NCBI GenBank assembly: GCA_031761405.1
Contig: JASEVX010000010.1
Location: forward strand, 11,659,933 to 11,723,932
DNA: 64,000 nucleotides
From: Serripes groenlandicus
Lineage: Eukaryota; Mollusca; Bivalvia; Cardiida; Cardiidae
Direction: 5' to 3'
Shown here: positions 45,901-57,571 of the stretch, piece after piece
How the letters are laid out: every line of letters begins with the position of its first letter
Position numbering within the stretch: the stretch's first letter is position 1
Program-made: the position numbers and the translations under genes
The notes under the pieces: model-generated
Database searches by the model: none
What the model was told of the DNA's origin: nothing
Seen by the model: the letters and a program-made list of their open reading frames with translations, nothing else

Positions 45901-47591
45901 TAATAAAATAGAGAGGCTATGTATGGGGAGGAAACCTGATTACTCCAAAGTCAATGTTATTGTATTATTAAACAGATGTTACCTGTCATTCATTGATCTT
46001 TCTTAACATTAGGCGATTCAATCTTTACCTATGCTGTTATTCTATCAAATGCATGCTTTAACGCAGACCCTTGATTGGATAAACAAATAAGTTTATAATA
46101 TCAAGCTAACCTTTCATGGGTTCGATTGTTATGCTAGGCGTTTATATTTCACTCCTAAATGATCTTTCATATCTGATCTATATTCGAGCATGCTTAATTT
46201 GTTCAGAACATTTAATTTAGTCAATTACATATATTTACTTCCTCCTTAAAATCTTCTCAATGCTAATACAATGTCAATGACAATACATGTACAAGCTTGT
46301 CCTAAACGTTACAGCGTATCATACATGCGCATATATTTTATTCTGTAAGATAATTTCGAAAATATGGAAAACATGCAATCTATTGGCATACATGTAGTTA
46401 AAAACATAAATAAAAAATGAATAAAAATAAAAGAAAAATTCTCACATAATATGAAAAGATTTTCATTATAAAAACATTATCTAAATAAAAGATATCCCTT
46501 TTCAGGGATTCAAACGTGTAACAACAGTACTGGCAGCACCTTGTGCTAAGTACACAGCGTTTTATTTATACAATCTGTTTTAAATTGGACATTATATAAA
46601 TATCATATGGCAGCATGTGTGACATTTTGTTTCGATGGTTTACAATATCAATGTCACACATGCTGCCATATGATATTTATTTTATTATACCGAACAAAAT
46701 TAAGTGACGTCACTGCTGTATGTGTATGACGTCATTGCTGTATGTGTATAAGGGAGATAATCACGTCATGATTTAGCTAAAATATTGAAGCAGTTATTTG
46801 CCCTTATATGACATTCAAAATATCACTGCGGTCACATGACCTGACAGTCAATTTTCGCTTGGTCACGTGTCAAAAAGGTTGCAAATATTCCTGATAGTCA
46901 AAATATCTCTTTTTCGGGTAATGGGATTTTACCATTGTAGACAAAAGTGAGGTATAATAATGTATATTACTGTTTGTCTCGAGATCTAAATTTAGAACAT
47001 AACGTCACGAATAGTTATTAGTGCCACGTAAATAATGTTTACCTATTTATCATATAACCTATAACCACAAATGTTGTCATAGATATGTTAATTTAGGCAA
47101 ATAATAGTAAGAATCATTGAGCATACCGTCTTACGATAGCTCATGTAATCGAAAATAAGCATTTATGTTAACGACAACATCATGTTAAATATATAAAAAC
47201 CATGTTGATAAAAATAACTACAACTGTGAAAATCAAACATTTGATTTTCAAACGAAAACGAAACAAGTCTTATTTTTTTCAATCTAGAAGGTTCATTGTC
47301 TCTCTTTGAACGTGTGTGCATATTAAGTAAATTGAAATTCTTACGTACTTAAATAAACTTAAAATCCGTACGGAAAAAATATCAGCCATTTTCATATATA
47401 ACGAAAACGAAACTCGACTTCATGTTTGGAGCAAAATAGCCATTATCTCTCGTTTTACATGCTCATATCAAATATAATTTAATATCTCCGGTTGACTTAC
47501 TTGGACAAATAACATCAGGTGTGGAGCAATAGACAACTTTAAAGCTAGTCCAGAAAATGACAGCAGTAAATAGTCGTATTGTGAATTCCAT
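42746..47591 (-). CDS. Gene 4: secreted IFI6/IFI27-like protein, intact
   Basis: Exons 47501-47591 (ATG), 44673-44822, 43610-43746 and 42746-42898 (TAA), with GT-AG introns of phase 1, 1 and 0. The predicted product is 176 aa: a signal peptide (LFTAVIFWTSF core), then a Cys domain with RCILTC, GCHVV and FCEK. The IFI6/IFI27 domain follows, with VGAGVAVAVAAP, GFGAAGITVG, AGGWFAELQ and a C-terminal YVMNNFKGCEPE. Exon 3 is one codon shorter than in gene 6. An Asp replaces the usual Ala in the exon 4 Gly/Ala motif (SVGDAG), a charged change inside a normally hydrophobic stretch. Two ISRE-like motifs lie just downstream of exon 1, and the proximal one is a full consensus match. Intron 1 has gained a palindromic insertion at 46596. 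Confidence 0.82.
42958..42992. repeat. (TA)n(TG)n microsatellite
   Basis: A dinucleotide run in intron 3 of gene 4, with a shorter counterpart at about 57782-57805 in segment 6. Confidence 0.8.
44354..44432 (+). repeat. tRNA-like sequence in intron 2 of gene 4
   Basis: Paralogue of 23169-23245 with an intact B box GGTTCGAATCCC. The A-box region is CAGTGGTGCAGATATAAAGCG. No clean cloverleaf was found by eye. Confidence 0.5.
46596..46680. repeat. Perfect 31-bp inverted repeat with 23-base loop
   Basis: Arms 46596-46626 and 46650-46680 are exact reverse complements (ATAAATATCATATGGCAGCA... inward). The hairpin and the sequence to about 46965 are absent from the paralogous intron 1 of gene 1 (about 25495), so they arrived by insertion. 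Confidence 0.85.
46681..46965. mobile_element. Possible MITE next to the hairpin
   Basis: Inserted segment bounded by short inverted TATTATACC / GGTATAATA ends (about 46683 and 46955). It contains a duplicated GACGTCA(C/T)TGCTGTATGTGTAT. No target duplication could be settled. Confidence 0.4.
47250..47264 (-). promoter_or_regulatory. Distal ISRE-like motif of gene 4
   Basis: Gene strand GTTTCGTTTTCGTTT, a core match, 237 bp inside intron 1. Confidence 0.55.
47400..47414 (-). promoter_or_regulatory. Proximal ISRE of gene 4, full consensus
   Basis: Gene strand AGTTTCGTTTTCGTT, an exact match to the vertebrate ISRE consensus AGTTTCNNTTTCNY, 87 bp inside intron 1. Confidence 0.6.
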
Positions 47592-47700
47592 CTTTTGCGT
47601 ATAGTCGTCTAAAGTACGTTGAAGCCTGTCCCGGGTTAGATCATATGACGAACGATTATGTCATATCGCTGAATAGTCGGGTTTTCACTACAGCTATTTG
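47592..47700 (-). promoter_or_regulatory. Conserved 5' flank of gene 4
   Basis: Contains TGATCTAACCCGGGACA (47627-47643, gene strand) and CGTTCGTCATATGATC, as before gene 3. No TATA box seen. Confidence 0.4.
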
Positions 47701-47883
47701 CAAGATCTATATCGTAGCCATGGTTATTGTTATGTATTTGCCTTTAATAATGGAAGGTACTTTAAATCCATATTACACGCTATTGCATATTATACTTTAG
47801 GTATTTTAAATGTTTATAACTGTATATGTTTTAACATGCATACACATTATTATAATAACTAAACATCTATGTTAATTTGAATT

Positions 47884-48085
47884 AAACGCTGTTTTCAACG
47901 GCATTTCAGTTATATCACGGTGGTCAGTTCACCTGACGTGTTCCCCCCCCCCCCCCCTTGTTCTTTCTCACACATGTTTTCCACAAAACATGTATCCTAG
48001 GCAACTGGCTACCGGAAAGAATGATTAATCGAACCGGGCTTCCAACTCACGACTCCTTGACTGGTAGTCCTAGTCGTTAAATGTA
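47884..48085 (-). mobile_element. SINE relic, head truncated
   Basis: Minus strand: CCGGTAGCCAGTTGCC, ACCACCGTGATATAACTGAA, and tail CGTTGAAAACAGCGTTTAAT. It contains a 15-base poly-C (plus strand 47943-47957) not seen in sister copies. Confidence 0.6.
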
Positions 48086-48214
48086 ATATATTACATACAC
48101 TAGGTATTTTACACATTTATAACTGTAAACTTTTTAGGGTATATTGTATAGAAGTATAATGGTTGAACGTGCATAAACAGTATTACAACAATTAAATATC
48201 TATGATGATTGCCT

Positions 48215-48512
48215 TTTGAAGCAGTTTTCGATGGTCTTTCATATCACGGCGGTAAGTTGACCTGACGTGTCCTTCATATTTTTTCTCACACCTTAACTTC
48301 ACACAACATTCATACCCGGTTACTGGCTACCGTCACATGGCAACTGTTTAGCCCGTATGTAGGAGACGAATGGCGCTAGTCACAATGACTTTTGCCAGTC
48401 ATCGCAAAGAATGAATACCCGAACTGGGCGGGTTTCGAACTTACGACTCCTCGACTGATAGTCCCCGTCGTTACCGACAATGCTATCGCATCTCGATTGT
48501 AATCCGCAGGAG
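48215..48512 (-). mobile_element. SINE relic with tRNA-like head
   Basis: Minus strand: ATAGCATTGTCGGTAACG and AAGTTCGAAACCC as degenerate A and B boxes, the family body, and ACCGCCGTGATATGAAAGAC. Confidence 0.65.
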
Positions 48513-49198
48513 TAAAGGATGTGGGCTTTTCTGTCCTATTCATTACGTTGATACCCAGAGAGCTAGTGAAGATCAACTTGCGCGTGAATGGTAGTCGGCT
48601 GAGACTGTTTAGGTCAATGTTAGTAATGCACTTTTGATTGAAATATTTTGTCATGAATTAGGATTTCATAGTTTTACTTCTAAAGAATTGCGTACTCAAT
48701 GTAAAAATGGAGCGGGTATATTTGATGCTGAAATGTTGGTCATTTTCAATATTGACTCCATATATTTATTAAAGTGGAAAAAGGAGGAGGATGCTAAGTA
48801 AGTAAGAGTAATTCCGTTATTAAAATAAAAGAGTCGATTAATGGTTATTTCCCTTGTTCCTTGATTGGTAAATTGCTATATATAAAAGTATGTGTATCTA
48901 TGTTATTCTATCAGTTAAATTCTAAACAGCTGAAATAATTTTTAGCACTTGCTGTTTAGTTTTAGATATAGTAGGATGAGACAAGGTGAGGAATTTTAAG
49001 ATTTATTGTTAGCTGAACTGTTTATTATAACGAAAACGATTTAAAACCAGGGTGTTTTCATTAGCGAAGTTGTCCGGAGTCGACAATACTTCTTCATCTT
49101 ATAATGTACATGGCGTAAGTGAGCCATTATAACTGGATTGTACGGAGCACCGTTAGTGCCATCACAGGCCATCGCATGTGAATGTGTTCATCTGAAAC

Positions 49199-49343
49199 GC
49201 GATACTCGACAGTACGATGATGATAACGCGAAAGTGCGATGATGATAACGCGAAAGTACGACACTACGATATTACGACGGTGAAAACGCGACAGTACGAT
49301 GATGATAACGCGACAGAACGATAACGAAAACGCGATAAGACGA
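49199..49343. repeat. Minisatellite of ACGATGATGATAACGCGA units
   Basis: About six imperfect units of roughly 21-27 bp built on GTACGATGATGATAACGCGA. It is present only in segment 5, next to the inverted duplication. Confidence 0.75.
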
Positions 49344-49481
49344 CAAATGTCCCTTTGTTAGTTTTTCTGGAATAAAGATTCATCACATGATCTTATGACA
49401 AACCAGTGAAATCGTACGACCGAGTAATACATGTACGTGTTTGAAAAAACTAACAAAGAAAAACTAACAAAGGGACATTTG
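49344..49481. repeat. 24-bp perfect inverted duplication
   Basis: CAAATGTCCCTTTGTTAGTT... at 49344-49367 is the exact reverse complement of 49458-49481. The right arm is the native sequence (paralogues near 33255 and 40085); the left arm is a new inverted copy of it. Part of the right arm is also directly duplicated (AAAAACTAACAAAG). Confidence 0.8.
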
Positions 49482-51059
49482 CATTCCTCTGCATCCGCGC
49501 GGGATTATTTGGATCTTCAAATTGTTTGCATTAAACGATTTTTAGAGGTTTCTGATAAACTGTGATTAATCGGTTCAAACGAAATAGTTGACGTATAAAC
49601 AAATATACACATGCATATCTTGATCAGAGTATTCGGATGCACAGGCCAATCTGGAACTTCACTTTAACGTTCGGACAGACTCATGTATGCTTGTTTCAAC
49701 TACACAAGCATAAATATTACCCGGAATGAGCCATTTCACGCGAAAAGTGTAATTTATAAGTTTTGAAATAAAGGCCAATAATGATCGAATTACAGACTTA
49801 TAAAGGCGTTGCTGGTGATAACCGTTCATTCTACAAAAACTGCAAAGATACTGGTATGACTAGATAACGCTCGGATAACATCCTGATCCGACCGAGCGGA
49901 GGCAAAGCTTGATCTAAAATAATTCTGATCGCAAAAACCCGAAGGTGACAATCATATTACTAGAATATGTATCCCATTTCTAAAGCGTTTATCTTCATTA
50001 ATCGATATACAATATAAGAACATTCGTAAGTTTTCAATTAAAGGGCAATAATGATCCAATTGCATTATAATAAAGGAGTTGCTGCTGATAACCGTTCGTT
50101 TTACAGAAACTATAAAAACACTGGTAAGACCAGATGACGTTCATAGAAGATCCTGAAACGACCGGGCGGAGGCACATCCTGATCTACATATTTTCTGATC
50201 GCAAAGTTCCTAAGGTTGGTCTAACTGTGCTTTGTTTCAAATGATCATTCATATGAGGTGACCATTGTATTACTAGAATAGGTCATTTTTTTAAAGCAGT
50301 GTTCTCCGTTTATTGATCTCCAATTTTGAGTAACATTAACATTAAGGGTACTCATTGTACACTATGTAGCTTTAAGACAAGGAATTAGATTCGTTCTTTA
50401 TTCAAACTTAAAATAACAAATTATATAATTTTCAGCTTAAAAATGATAAATATTCACAAACAATTTCAACATAATAAACAGGATCAATCTAAACAGTTCC
50501 ACCCACTGTCATGTACGATAGCGTGGCACGAGGATGTATTTGGTGTACTCTGACTTAAGTAGGTTAAATTATACCAAGTAGTTCCTAAAAACCAACAAGT
50601 CTCTAAAAATCAAGTAGTCCCTAAAAATAAAGTAGTCCATAAAAATCAAGTTGTCCCTAGAACTGATTGTATACCATCAACAGACTGCATTGAGTAATGT
50701 GTATGAAATGCACTGAAACTGTTTTATTTGGTCATGTTTCTGGATCGTCAATTAGTGGACGGACAATAACTCCGTTAAAGACCAGAAATTCTCACCGTCC
50801 ACTATCAACAATGTTTAGCCAAGCCATTTGTAACGATTGCAAAACAGGATATTGCTAGACATGAGAAAAGTTAATAAAACCGATGGTTCAAATTCCCTTT
50901 TTCTCAATCGGACAATGATAAAAATGTGTAAACTTGTGTGAGTACTTACATGGGTGAGTGTGTGCTTGTAGTGGTTGATGTGTGTGATGAAATAAACAAT
51001 CTACTTTAAATGCCGTTTAATCGTATACATTAACTACTGTTAAACGTTGACATAAGGAT

Positions 51060-52069
51060 TTATTCACGTTCGTAATCTTTGAATGTTTCCATAACATAAT
51101 ATAATGCCATGTAGCCTAAACTAAGAATTCCGAATTTTGTCGCAACAGTCAGGCCTCTGGGATCTGCATGCTGCATCTGCGTACTGCAAACCAGCCACCT
51201 ACCACCGGTAATGGGCCCTGAAAAGGGATGTATTATACACCATTTTTCAAGCATGTTCATGCTTTAACACTGTTCTAAACGGTATAAAACAGTTTAGGCG
51301 TCTTCTTTTATTTTTTTTAGATATTCCGAAATGTTTATGTTTTCAAAAGTGGCTTAGATCTTGTCAGCGATTGGTATTGTTCGCTTCTATAGTTTCCATA
51401 GTTTCCTGGTCGATAAGTGCTGTAAAGCTAACAATTACCCTTGCTAACCAATTTCTCTTCTGCTTTTTGCAAACACTTATCTAAACTGTATAACAAGTGT
51501 TTGTCTCTACTTAAAATAATGTCTAGATGGTTAATTTTTTTTTTTTTTTAAAACGGTTTAGGTCCTGAAACAATTCAAATTGTTCGCTGCCAAAATAACT
51601 TGGTTGACAAGTGGTTTTAAGCTAACAATTGCCTTCGCTGCGAGTTGTAAAGATGTATGTGAACCTGCATCGATATTAGATATGTGATCTTATACAGTAG
51701 AACTTCCCGAATCCAATCACACACCAACGTAAATGTATAGCCATACTAGTTTCATGACAATCTACCCTCAATAAATGCCTAAACAGTCACGACAGGTCAC
51801 AGGCGTATATTTCGTCAAACACAAGATGGCCTAGACGGGATTCGGAATTAAAATTCCTGGGTTCTAAACTAAGTGGTCGTCGTTGACAGAAGTGCAAACC
51901 TGTCACGCTGTATATTGCTGTTTTATCACTATAGTTAAAAGTATCTCACATAAAGCCAGGCGGCCTGTAACAGACCTGTAAGGCTCTGAACGACAGTAAC
52001 TGACTGCCGCAATGACAGCTCCTACTGTGACTAATGTTACAAGTGCATAAGCTAATGCGATGAAAGGTG
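51060..52069 (-). pseudogene. Pseudogene 5: IFI6/IFI27-like, exons 3-4 only
   Basis: Exon 4 (51060-51217) is 158 bp instead of 153 and is frameshifted near its start; the second half still reads GLTVATKFGILSLGY and ends CDS-like at YERE. Exon 3 (51950-52069) has lost the Gly/Ala-rich centre, and its donor region has changed (CTTTATGTGAGA). No exon 2 or exon 1 is present before the next segment. Confidence 0.75.
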
Positions 52070-52951
52070 CTGAAACACAAGTTAAAAGGTCCAGTAAGTG
52101 ATTTCAATAGATACAGAAGTACACCCTGATTATCAAACGCTTGTTGGATATAATGTACTGTTTTGCATGGTTGTCGGTGGTTTATCAACACATGCACGAA
52201 TGTACATTTTTTATAAACATTTTCGTTTCTGCTGTTTTGGATTCTGATAACAGCGTCAAATTCCAGTTTAAGGTCTTCATTAGCTACTTATCGTAAATAG
52301 AGCATTTCCCTCAATTTGTTAAATTGGGGGATTCTATTCACATAAACTGCTATACTTTTCTTACTTTCCGTGTTTTCTGGTTAATTATTTTCTCTCAGTA
52401 CTTGGTTTGATATAACGTGCTACTACTTCAATATCCAAAGCCAGACTGAATGTGCATGGGTTGACCAGAGGGTGTTTTTAAAGGGTGAAGATTTTTCACC
52501 GTTTTACAGGTTGAACACTTTTCACCAAATCACCATAATAGTGACCCTATAACAGTATAAGTAAGCATTAATATACGTTCAAAACAATGGAAAACAGAAA
52601 AGGCTGGATTATGGTTAAAATATCAAAAACATTACAGACAAAGCGTACCTAAAGTCTTATTGGTGTAGTATTGAGAGGTACCCATGCTCTTTAAATTATG
52701 ATAACATAAAGATGACATTCACTCCGAATTAGCCCTAACTATTTGTTTTCATGCTAAGATAATACAAGCAAATGCAAATTCTGCTTATTTCATTTCAATG
52801 TTAAAGTTGGTCTGAACATAAAGACACATATCCCTCATATCCCTTGGTTATTCATTTTTTAACAGATGTGTGTTAATTTTTTCCTCCGCAGAATATTACT
52901 ATAATTTTCAATAATTTCAATATATCAACAACAAAACATCTATGCTATGTT
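52070..52951. other. Non-coding region, exons 1-2 lost
   Basis: The first 130 bases continue intron 2. From about 52200 the sequence is not shared with the other copies until about 52580. Nothing recognisable is encoded. Confidence 0.5.
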
Positions 52952-53172
52952 AACCTGACGTGTGCTTCATGTTTTTTTCTCACACCTCCCGTGGCGACTA
53001 TTTAGCGACAAATAAGCCCATTTGATGGAGACGAATGGCGCTAGTCACAAAGACTTTTGCTAATCATCGGAAATAATGAATACTCGAACCGGGGCGGGAT
53101 AAGAACTTACAACTCCTCGATTGATAGTCCTTGATGTTACCAACAATGCTATCGCATCTCCATTGTAATCGG
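52952..53172 (-). mobile_element. SINE relic
   Basis: Minus strand tRNA-like head (ATAGCATTGTTGGTAACATC, AAGTTCTTATCCC) and part of the body. The tail was lost when segments 5 and 6 were joined. Confidence 0.55.
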
Positions 53173-53419
53173 CAGGAGTAAAGGATGTGGGGTTTTCTGT
53201 CCTATCCTTTACGTTGGTACCGAGGGAGCTAGTGAAGATCAACTTGCGCGTGAATTGTAGTCGGCTGAGACTTTTTAGTTCAATGTTAGTTATGCGTTTC
53301 TGAACGAAATATTTTGTGTACTTAATTTAAAAGTAGAGGGGGTCTTTATGATGCTGAAAACTTGGACATTTTCAATATTGGCTTTATATATTGATTAAAG
53401 TGGATCTGGAGAAGATGCT

Positions 53420-53650
53420 AAAGGGCCTGTCACACCTAGCCAATTTGGCTCGCCGGAGCTATACAGGAGCACACATTTAACGATTTCAAGGATCGGTACT
53501 AGTTCGTCAGCGAAACGGAATCACATCGCTAAGAACGGTAGTACATCGTCAGGACATCGTCAGATCATTGGCGAAAAAAATGGCAACGTCAGTACTCTGG
53601 TATAAATATTTGAACATGCTAAACAAATTCTGCCGTTGCGCTACCGGAGC
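53420..53650. other. Inserted segment unique in the window
   Basis: Starts AAGGGCCTGTCACACCTAGC within sequence that is continuous in the sister segments. It carries partly complementary GGCTCGCCGGAGC and GCTACCGGAGCGAGC near its ends, so it may be a MITE. Downstream, sequence related to 51490-51620 follows, showing a rearrangement. Confidence 0.4.
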
Positions 53651-53907
53651 GAGCAACGGAACTACAATATTATGTATAACAAGTGTTTGTCTCTACTTAA
53701 AATAATGTCTAGGTGGTTATATTCTTTATTATTTTAAACTGTTTAGGTCCTGAAGCAATTCGTATTGCTCGCAACCAAAATAACCTGGTTGTCAAGTATT
53801 TTACACGTTTATAACTGTAAACTCTTTAGGGTAGAATAAATAGATGTAGGTTGTTTTAACGAGTATGAACATTATTACAACAACTAAACATCTATGCTAT
53901 TTTGAAT

Positions 53908-54195
53908 TTAAAGTTGTTTTTAAAAGTTACTTTCATATCACGGCGGTAAGTTGACCTGACGTGTGCTGCATTGTTTTTATCACACTTTTACTTCACCAAA
54001 CATTCAAATAAGGTAACTGGCTACATACCCATGGCGACTATTTACCTACTATTTAGCCCACTAGTGGAAAACAATGATTTTGCCAGTCATCGGAAATAAT
54101 GAATAATCGAACTGGGGCTGTGTTAAACTCGCGCCTCCTCGACTGATAGTCCTTGATGTTACCGACAGTGCTATCGCATCTTTATTGTAATTGGC
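53908..54195 (-). mobile_element. SINE relic with tRNA-like head
   Basis: Minus strand: ATAGCACTGTCGGTAACATC, GAGTTTAACACAG, the family body and ACCGCCGTGATATGAAAGTA. Confidence 0.6.
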
Positions 54196-57100
54196 ACGAG
54201 TAAAGGATGTGTACTTTTCTGTCCTATCTATTACGTTGGTACACAGAGTGCTTGTAAAGATGAACATGCGCTTGAATCGTAGTCGGCTGAGTCTTTTTAG
54301 GTCAATGTTAGTAATACATTTCTGAACGAAATATTTTGTCATGAACTAAGATTTCATAGTCTTGCAAATTTCTAGAGTAAAGTGTACTTATTGTTAACAT
54401 GGAGCAGCTCTTTTTAATGCTGAACAATTGGTCAATGTCAATATTTTGGCTTAATATTTGGATTAAAGTGGAAAAGGTAGGAGCACGACAAGTAAGAGAG
54501 AGTAATTCCGTTATTAAAATATAAGAGTCTATTAATGGTTATTTCCCTTGTTCCTTGATTCGTAAATTGCTATATAAAATATGTGTATCTATGTTAATCG
54601 ACTAGTTACATTCTAATCAGCTGAAATAATGTTGCGCACGTGATGTTTTGCTTTAGATATGGTACATGTAGGATGAGACAACGTGAAGAAATTCAAGATT
54701 TAGAGTTACCTGAACTGTTTTTTATAACAAAAACGATTTGAAACCATCGTGTCTTCATAAGCGAAGTTGTGATAGAGTCCGGTGTCGACAATTCTTCTTC
54801 CTCTGATAATGAAAATGGCGTAAGTGAGCCGTTATAACTGGATTGGATGTTGATGGATCATTGGCTTCTAGCACAGACCGTGTTGCTCTTTATCTTGCTG
54901 CTTTAAAGCAATCATGAAAGTCTTGTGTGCTATTTTGTTATATCTGTGTTACTCCATACACAATTATTTCTTTTAATTTGTTTTTTGGGTGCAACTTATA
55001 TAGAACATAAGTGAAATACAACAAGTATACGTTCTATTGAAAAGTGCTACATGTCTTCAGTAGCAATGTCTGTTTCTTCGTCACTGATCTCCGCTATGAC
55101 CCAAAAAGCGCTCAATCGCTAACATGCTTAAGGATCCAACTAGATTCTGTTTAACAGAAGTATCCCGAAACCTGTGACTAATTGGCGAATAGTGCAGACC
55201 CAGATAGGACTGCGCGGATGCAATGTTTGGTCAGGAATTACAATTTAAAAAAAACAGTACATGTATGCTTGTAAGTACAGTTTCTTTCTAGGAATTGGTT
55301 TGGCCGGCTCGATAAACCAGACGAAGGAATACATTATACGGAAAATTGACATGATCGCATATTATCTACTTGGTGATGAATTATTTTCAAACAAAATAGT
55401 TGACGGGTAAGCATATCATATTATGAACCTGTCTGTGGGAAAAGGTACACGTTGGTGTTTCTAAACAATTTATGTTTAGGTCAGTCTACACATTGTCTCT
55501 GTCTTATTATAATCTACACAAGGCTTATCTGGTTCTAGACTGTTCTCATAGGCCAACTTGTATGTCTTCATGCGGTCGGACTTGTTATACATTCTAGGGC
55601 ACGAATATAACCCGGAATGAAACATGTCGCACGAAAAGTGTAGTTCGTAAATTAAAGGACAATTATAATCCAATTGCATGATAACGAAGGCGTTGCTGGT
55701 TGTAACCGTTCGTTCTACAGAAACTCCAAATATAATGGTATAACTATATGACGCTCAGAGAAGATCCTGATCCGACTGGGCGGAGACACAACCGAAGGTT
55801 GGCCAATATGTTCCTTGTTTCAAATGATCATTCATTTGAGTTGACTATTATTTTACTAGTATAGGCCACTTTATTTTAAGGAACATTAACTCTCAGGAAT
55901 ATTCATTGTACATTATATAACTCAAAGTAAAGTAATTAAATTCGTTCTTTATTCATATGTTAATTAACAAATTATATCATTCTCAGCTAAAAAATGATAA
56001 ATATTTACAAAAAAAAAGGTCAAAGTACTATAAAACATCAAACTAAACAGTAACAGCCACTTTCAATGTATTTGGTGTAATTTGACTTATGTAGGTCAAA
56101 TTATACCAAGTAGTCCCTAAATACCAAGTAGTCCCTAAAAATCAAGTTGTCCGTGGAGGTCAAATTAAGCTAAATACATCCGCTGACTTGCTGATCTACA
56201 CCACTATAGTCCCTAAGAAAACCTTTGTTTGCATAGAATGAGTGTATACATCACCAGAATGTATTGAATATATGAAATTGAGTTTAAATGCATTCTGAAT
56301 GTGTATAGGATGCACTGGAAATAATTTATTTTATCTTTTTTAGTATTTTGACCATGTTTAGAGTGAAAGTAGAGAGTGCCAAACACCGGTTTTGTCCGGG
56401 CCCGATTTGGTCCAAAATGACGGTAACCATTTTCGCCTGGTGAGTTCTTTCTTTTATGCATGACCCCATATTGTTTTTTGATTGTTTTAAAGCTAAGAGG
56501 TAACCCTTTTCAATGATATTGCTGTTCTACATGAGAAACGCTTAGAAACAATTGAGGACTGAAACTGGTCGATTTACATGGAAACAAAGAAAGAATTTTT
56601 TTGGTATATTGTATCCTAAGCACCAAATAAATTCCTTCTTTGTTTCCATATAAATCGACCAGTTTTAACTTAATTTTTCTATACCCCCCAAATTAATTTT
56701 TTTCGGCTAAGTCGGCCAAGTCTTATGCTTTCATGCAATACATAGGTCCTCGCAAAAAAAAATGAGAAAAAACATCACATGCTTAGGTTTTACTGTGTCA
56801 AAATTGACTAAACTTCATGTTAATGCTTGTTTTAAGCAATTAACCAATCAAAGACAATTTTAAATAGCTTGTAAAACATCATGTTTTATGTAAAAAAAGT
56901 AAAACAGCTATTACCTAATGGCTGGATACCCCGTGGAACCCAATTACACACCAGGCACACAGTTTAATCAATTACAAGCAATTTGACTGAATCCCACCCG
57001 GTAAAGTACCCGAGAATGCTTCAATATGTGCAGCTGACACAACATTGTCTTTTGATATATTCCACCTAAAAAGCTAATTGTAAACCATCATCAGACTACA

Positions 57101-57571
57101 TTGGGTATGTGATAATGATATTCAATTCAGTGTAAAAATGTATAGTATGTACTGAAACTGTTTCATTTCGTCATGTTTTTGAACGGTCAATTAGTGCTCT
57201 ACATTGAATTCGCCGTGGGTCGATAATTATTCACATAGAGACCAGAAATTATCACCGTCCGCTATCACCAATGTTTTTTCAAGCTATGTGTAACGATTAC
57301 AAAACACGACTAACAACCCCGAACAAACATCTGCGAAGAAACTGATAGAGGTCCTTTGAGAAAGCAGGGATAAGTTTTTAAGACAGATTGTTCGAAATCC
57401 CTCTCACTCGATCAGACAAAAACAAAAGCGTGTAAACAGGTGTGAGGACGTACATGAGTGCGTGTGTGCATGCTTGTAGTGGTGGTTGCTGTGTATGATA
57501 ACATAATTAAATCGACTTGAAATGTCGGTAAATCACATATATAAACAATCGTTAAACATCGACATAGGTAT
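54196..57571. other. Non-coding region before pseudogene 6
   Basis: No gene. Shared with 39000-42745. It includes the ACACCGGTTTTGTCCGGG block (56383-56400), AAGTAGTCCCTAAA repeats and the inverted repeat at 56562. Confidence 0.5.
56562..56665. repeat. Imperfect 37-bp inverted repeat
   Basis: Arms about 56562-56598 and 56629-56665, built on AAACTGGTCGATTTACATGG and its complement. In segment 4 only the left arm is present (41428), so the right arm was gained here or lost there. Confidence 0.75.

Larger units (their letters stand above)
38740..48490. repeat. Paralogous segment 4 (9.8 kb)
   Basis: Fourth array member, carrying intact gene 4. Its part before exon 4 (40980-42260) shares an extra block with segment 6 (56100-57080), so these two segments are closest relatives. 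Confidence 0.6.
48513..51059. other. Non-coding region before pseudogene 5
   Basis: No gene. It holds the minisatellite at 49199, the inverted duplication at 49344-49481 and AAGTAGTCCCTAAAAA-type repeats (50578-50660). Confidence 0.5.
48490..53160. repeat. Paralogous segment 5 (4.7 kb), degraded
   Basis: Fifth array member. It contains a partial internal duplication of the GACGCTCGGATAAC / GACGTTCATAGAAG block (49860 and 50125) and only exons 3 and 4 of the gene. Confidence 0.55.
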
